From assembly GCF_016865485.1 (NCBI RefSeq), contig NZ_AP024452.1, forward strand, positions 4,300,501 to 4,364,500: a stretch of DNA of 64,000 nt, written 5' to 3'. Origin of the DNA: Luteitalea sp. TBR-22 (lineage in GTDB: Bacteria > Acidobacteriota > Vicinamibacteria > Vicinamibacterales > Vicinamibacteraceae). This document shows, piece by piece, positions 60,961-64,000 of the stretch; the first letter of the stretch is position 1; every line of letters begins with the position of its first letter. Position numbers and translations under genes: made by a program. The notes below the pieces were generated by a model that did not search any database, was not told the DNA's origin, and worked only from the letters and a program-made list of their open reading frames with translations.

Positions 60961-61475
60961 CGGCCACCGCGGCGATGCGAGAGCCGCTCGTGCGCGGCGC
61001 CGGCCTTGCCACCAGCGTCGGCGCGCTGATCGCGCTCGGGTGGCTGTTCGTGCACCAGCCGGCCAGCCTCGCGCAGTTGACCGGCGGCGTGGCCGCGTCG
61101 GTGGGCGCCTACCAGATCAACCAGGCCGACTTCGACCAGGGGCGCGAGTTCTTCAGGCAGGACGAGTTCGAGGAGGCGCGGGCCGCCTTCCAGCGCGCCG
61201 ACCCCGCCACGCGGCACGCGCTCACGCAGTTCTACATCGCATACAGCTACTACCGGCAGGGCTGGGGCCGCGTCTACAGCGACGACACGCTCTTCGGCGA
61301 GGGCCTGGCGGCCGTGAACCGGGCCATCGCGCTCGCGCCGGGCGGGTCGCTGCGCGTCGACGACCCGTCGCTCGACATGCACACGGCCGACGAACTCAAG
61401 GCCGAACTGCAGCAGGGCCTGCGCCGCGACGCCTCCGACTTCAACCCCCTGCGCGTGCTGCGCAAGCGCCGATGA
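60957..61475 (+). CDS. Membrane-anchored TPR-like protein in the lut operon
   Basis: The 172-aa protein has one N-terminal transmembrane helix (GLATSVGALIALGWLF, about residues 16-32) and a helical domain with DFDQGREFFRQDEFEEARAA (about 57-76) and HALTQFYIAYSYYRQG, which look like one or two tetratricopeptide repeats. It starts inside the lutC stop and ends inside the start of the next gene. I do not know its function; coupling to lut genes suggests it supports lactate oxidation or an envelope process co-regulated with it. Confidence 0.8.
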   Translation: MTATAAMREPLVRGAGLATSVGALIALGWLFVHQPASLAQLTGGVAASVGAYQINQADFDQGREFFRQDEFEEARAAFQRADPATRHALTQFYIAYSYYRQGWGRVYSDDTLFGEGLAAVNRAIALAPGGSLRVDDPSLDMHTADELKAELQQGLRRDASDFNPLRVLRKRR

Positions 61476-62200
61476 CCACTCCCTGGTCGCGCCTGGTGAC
61501 GCGTGAAGCGTTCGTCCTGCCGCTGCTGCTGGTGGCCGTGGCTACCGGCGGTGGGTTCCGCTCCGACGTGGTCACGGGGGCCTGGCGCTTCGTGCCGCCG
61601 TCGCCGATGGCGCTGGTGCTCGCGGTGCTGCAGGTCGGCGTGCTCGTGCGCACGGGCGTACTGGCCCCGTGGATGCTGGTCGGCCCGCACCGCACCGGCC
61701 TGGCCAACGCCAACGGCGCCGTGGTGCTCGTCGCCCTGCTCCTGGGGTCGGCGCAGGTGTTCACGGCCCTGGCGCCCGACACGGGGCTGCTGAGCGTGCT
61801 GGCCTCGGTGTTCTTCCTGCTGATGCTCCTGAACACGCTCGCGGCGGTGCCGACGCGAGCCCGCGCGATGCAGAGTCTCGGCGTGGTGCTGCTGTCGGCC
61901 TTCGTGCTCAAGCACGTGGTGCTCGACGCGCTGTACGCACCGGAGGGCAGCCTGGCGCGCCGGGTCGTGACGACGCTGCTCGAGGGCGTGTCGCTCGGAG
62001 CGCTCGGGTACACGGCCCACGGCCCGGCGACGGCGTACGTGGCGTTCGCGACGGTGCTGGCGTACCTGTTCGCGCTGGTGCTCCTGCCCGGCCAGGAGGT
62101 CGCGAACGACCGAGGGCACGCGTCTCGCCATCTCGCGGATGGTGATGACGACGTCGCGGCCCGCGTCGGCCAAGGCCGACGACTACCGCCGGACGTGTAG
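61472..62200 (+). CDS. Integral membrane protein of unknown function, end of the lut operon
   Basis: The 242-aa protein has about six transmembrane helices, the first at about residues 12-25 and the last near 190-208 (TAYVAFATVLAYLFALVLL). A short hydrophilic tail ends in RRLPPDV, with its stop inside the first 23-bp repeat at 62191. It overlaps the previous gene by 4 bp. No motif for transport or catalysis is recognised. The last few codons come from repeat sequence, so the original C-terminus may have been replaced. Confidence 0.78.
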   Translation: MTTPWSRLVTREAFVLPLLLVAVATGGGFRSDVVTGAWRFVPPSPMALVLAVLQVGVLVRTGVLAPWMLVGPHRTGLANANGAVVLVALLLGSAQVFTALAPDTGLLSVLASVFFLLMLLNTLAAVPTRARAMQSLGVVLLSAFVLKHVVLDALYAPEGSLARRVVTTLLEGVSLGALGYTAHGPATAYVAFATVLAYLFALVLLPGQEVANDRGHASRHLADGDDDVAARVGQGRRLPPDV

Positions 62201-62260
62201 CCCGTCCATCGTCCGGACGTGTAGCCGTCCATCATCCGGACGTGTAGCCGGCGATCATCC
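62191..62260. repeat. 23-bp tandem repeats GGACGTGTAGCC...
   Basis: Three units (24, 23 and 23 bp) start at 62191, 62215 and 62238, each opening GGACGTGTAGCC and ending ATCNTCC; a fourth opens AGACGTGTAGCC and becomes the GTAGC hairpin at 62271. The array contains the stop codon of the gene at 61472. Confidence 0.88.
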
Positions 62261-62270
62261 AGACGTGTAG

Positions 62271-62290
62271 CCGTCGACCTTGGTCGACGG
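62271..62290. terminator. GTAGC-headed hairpin between convergent genes
   Basis: CCGTCGACC and GGTCGACGG pair perfectly over 9 bp around TT. It lies 12 bp from the stop of the phosphodiesterase gene and ends the repeat array following the lut operon. It matches the stem at 51136-51155 except for one compensated base pair. Confidence 0.55.
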
Positions 62291-62302
62291 TCCCGGCCAC
62301 GC

Positions 62303-63115
62303 CTATCCGTTCTTCCAGCGAGCCACGAGCGGCACCGCGAGATCCGGCCGATCGGTGATCAGCCCCATCACGCCCCAGCCGAGCAGCCGCTCCATCGCCG
62401 CCGGGTCGTCCACGGTCCACACCGCGACCGGCAGCCCGGCGCGGCGCGCGGCGCGCACGAACCGCGGCGACACGACGCGCGTCGCCCCGGACGTCTCCGG
62501 CACCTGGAACGCCCGGAACGCCGTCGAGCGTGGCGCCATGCCCAGCCACGAGCGATACAGGAACCAGCGAATCTCCTCCCTGGCCGCGCTCGTCGTCACG
62601 TCCGCGCCCGTCCCGCGTGCCGCACGCACGACGTCGTCGGTGAAGCCGCCGAAGCAGACGCGTCCGAGCGCTCCCGCCTGCCGCACCGTGGCGGCCGCGA
62701 CGCGGCCGACCTCGGGGTCGGTGCCCTTCAGTTCGATGATGCAGGGACACGCCGGGTAGCGTTGGAGTACCTCCGCGAGGCGGGGAATGCGTGCGCCGCG
62801 CCCGCGCCACGACTCGCCGTCGAGCCCCTGGAAGTGGTGGCCGGCGTCGAGGGCCTGGAGCTGGTCGGCGGTCAGGCCGGCCAGCGGTCCGCTGCCGCTC
62901 GTCGTGCGGTCGAGGGTCTCGTCGTGGTGCACCATCGGCACGCCGTCTCGCGACAACCGGACGTCGAACTCGAGTCCGTCGGCACCGAGCGCCAGGCCGT
63001 GGTCGAACGCGACGATCGTGTTCTCGGGGCGCAACTTCGATCCACCCCGGTGCGCGAACACGAGGGGCGCGTCGAGGGAGAGCACGGGGTGGGATGTGGG
63101 GTGCGGAGCAACCAT
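62303..63115 (-). CDS. Glycerophosphodiester phosphodiesterase
   Basis: The 270-aa protein hydrolyses glycerophosphodiesters to glycerol 3-phosphate and an alcohol. The TIM-barrel active site is intact: AHRGG (His22, Arg23), PENT (Glu31), Glu49 and Asp51 in GLEFDVRLS, and His64 in HHDETLDR; IIELKG supplies the later Glu/Lys. There is no signal peptide, so it should be cytoplasmic, like UgpQ. It begins at the ATG at 63115. Its glycerol phosphate product links it loosely to the glpFK unit 18 kb away. Confidence 0.94.
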   Translation of the reverse strand: MVAPHPTSHPVLSLDAPLVFAHRGGSKLRPENTIVAFDHGLALGADGLEFDVRLSRDGVPMVHHDETLDRTTSGSGPLAGLTADQLQALDAGHHFQGLDGESWRGRGARIPRLAEVLQRYPACPCIIELKGTDPEVGRVAAATVRQAGALGRVCFGGFTDDVVRAARGTGADVTTSAAREEIRWFLYRSWLGMAPRSTAFRAFQVPETSGATRVVSPRFVRAARRAGLPVAVWTVDDPAAMERLLGWGVMGLITDRPDLAVPLVARWKNG

Positions 63116-63216
63116 GCAGGCCGGGCCGGAGTCCTAGGAAGGAGGTCGCCGCCGCATCGAGAGTGCGGCCTCGAGCCATGCCGGCTCGACAGGAATCGAC
63201 CTGATACTATCGCCCC

Positions 63217-64000
63217 ATGTCCCGACCGACAACGCTGGGCGCGCTCAAGCAGGCGATCGCGGCCGGACACGTCGCGCGCCGCCCCGTGCGCACCGAACTC
63301 CGCGAGAACCTGCTGGCACGCCTGAAGTCGGGCGGCCCGATCTTCCCCGGGGTCCTCGGCTACGACGACACCGTCGTGCCGCAGGTGGTCAACGCCATCC
63401 TCGCGCGTCATCACTTCATCCTGCTCGGCCTGCGCGGCCAGGCCAAGAGCCGCCTGCTGCGGGCGCTCACCCTGCTGCTCGACGACGAGATCCCGGTGAT
63501 CCCGGGCTCGGAGATCAACGACGACCCGCTCGCGCCGCTGAGTGCCTTCGGTCGCCAGCAGGTGGCCGAGGCGGGCGACGACCTGCCCATCGCGTGGCTG
63601 CCGCGCGAGCGCCGCTACGTCGAGAAGCTCGCCACGCCCGACGTGACGATCGCCGACATGATCGGCGACATCGACCCGATCAAGGCGGCACGCTCCGGCC
63701 TCGCGCTCGGCGACGAACTGACGATGCACTACGGACTGGTGCCGCGCGCCAACCGCGGCATCTTCGCGATCAACGAGTTGCCCGACCTCGCCGGGCGCAT
63801 CCAGGTGGGCCTGTTCAACATCCTCCAGGAGGGGGATGTGCAGATCAAGGGCTTCCCGGTGCGGCTGCCGCTCGACATCCTGCTGGTGTTCAGCGCCAAC
63901 CCCGAGGACTACACGGCGCGCGGCAAGATCATCACGCCGCTCAAGGACCGCATCGGATCCGAGATCCGGACGCACTACCCCTCGACGCTCGCCGAGGGCG
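63217..64000 (+). CDS. ChlI/MoxR-like AAA+ ATPase (3' end beyond window)
   Basis: The first 261 codons are visible. The AAA+ core resembles magnesium-chelatase subunit I and MoxR proteins: an atypical Walker A GLRGQAKS near residue 70, a Walker B-like [11 protein letters not shown] near 187, [18 protein letters not shown], and [19 protein letters not shown]. Such ATPases usually work with a von Willebrand A-domain protein encoded next to them, which would lie beyond the right edge. It starts at the ATG at 63217, after GATACTATCG that may be a -10 box. The phosphodiesterase gene lies divergently. Confidence 0.9.
   Translation, partial: MSRPTTLGALKQAIAAGHVARRPVRTELRENLLARLKSGGPIFPGVLGYDDTVVPQVVNAILARHHFILLGLRGQAKSRLLRALTLLLDDEIPVIPGSEINDDPLAPLSAFGRQQVAEAGDDLPIAWLPRERRYVEKLATPDVTIADMIGDIDPIKAARSGLALGDELTMHYGLVPRANRGIFAINELPDLAGRIQVGLFNILQEGDVQIKGFPVRLPLDILLVFSANPEDYTARGKIITPLKDRIGSEIRTHYPSTLAEG

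Overview
The window is a compact, GC-rich bacterial chromosome segment (most spacers are short, and long open frames lie antisense to real genes). The gene content suggests an Acidobacteriota-like soil bacterium, perhaps class Vicinamibacteria: giant secreted SBBP-type beta-propeller proteins, a DUF1080 protein, HTH proteins with TPR or membrane sensor parts, and a complete cbb3 oxidase operon with a fused CcoN-CcoO. This placement is inference; no rRNA or tRNA gene was found to test it.

Layout. 1-6.6 kb: a large exported protein cut by the left edge, carrying a four-unit surface module followed by a C39-like cysteine peptidase domain; then an IS21-family element (3399-5902) that has split a PKD-domain lipoprotein gene. 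6.9-12.3 kb: an exported protein of unknown function and a divergent regulatory locus (a membrane-anchored HTH protein with a helical partner, against a winged-helix/TPR-like regulator). 12.8-21 kb: a small membrane protein, DUF1080 protein, MFS transporter, TonB-dependent receptor, GNAT enzyme, membrane-anchored MDR oxidoreductase, and a NifU-like protein paired with a sigma-54 activator. 21.2-29.5 kb: an eight-gene minus-strand operon in transcription order ccoI-ccoS-ccoNO-ccoQ-ccoP-ccoG-ccoH-TauE/SafE, encoding a high-affinity oxidase and its copper/assembly factors. 29.7-30.8 kb: thioredoxin and an NTF2-like exported protein. 30.9-39.7 kb: two tandem paralogous giant secreted proteins sharing the four-unit module with the protein at the left edge.

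40-45.4 kb: APC permease, ferritin-like protein of unknown function, aquaglyceroporin and glycerol kinase. 45.4-51 kb: GH2 glycosidase, glycosyltransferase, UDP-galactopyranose mutase and a VirJ-like protein. 51-57.9 kb: universal stress protein, RecD2-type helicase, fused transporter/spermidine-synthase-like protein and a Gfo/Idh/MocA oxidoreductase. 58-62.2 kb: lutABC-type lactate oxidation operon with two trailing membrane-protein genes. 62.3-64 kb: glycerophosphodiester phosphodiesterase and the start of a MoxR/ChlI-like AAA+ gene cut by the right edge.

The spacers are unusual. At least five hold short tandem repeats of 7 bp, each with a different motif; others hold 21-35 bp tandem repeats ending in a GTAGC-headed perfect hairpin that recurs at several loci. 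The clearest evolutionary event is the IS21 insertion: removing the element and one copy of a 5-bp target duplication restores a single in-frame lipoprotein gene exactly.
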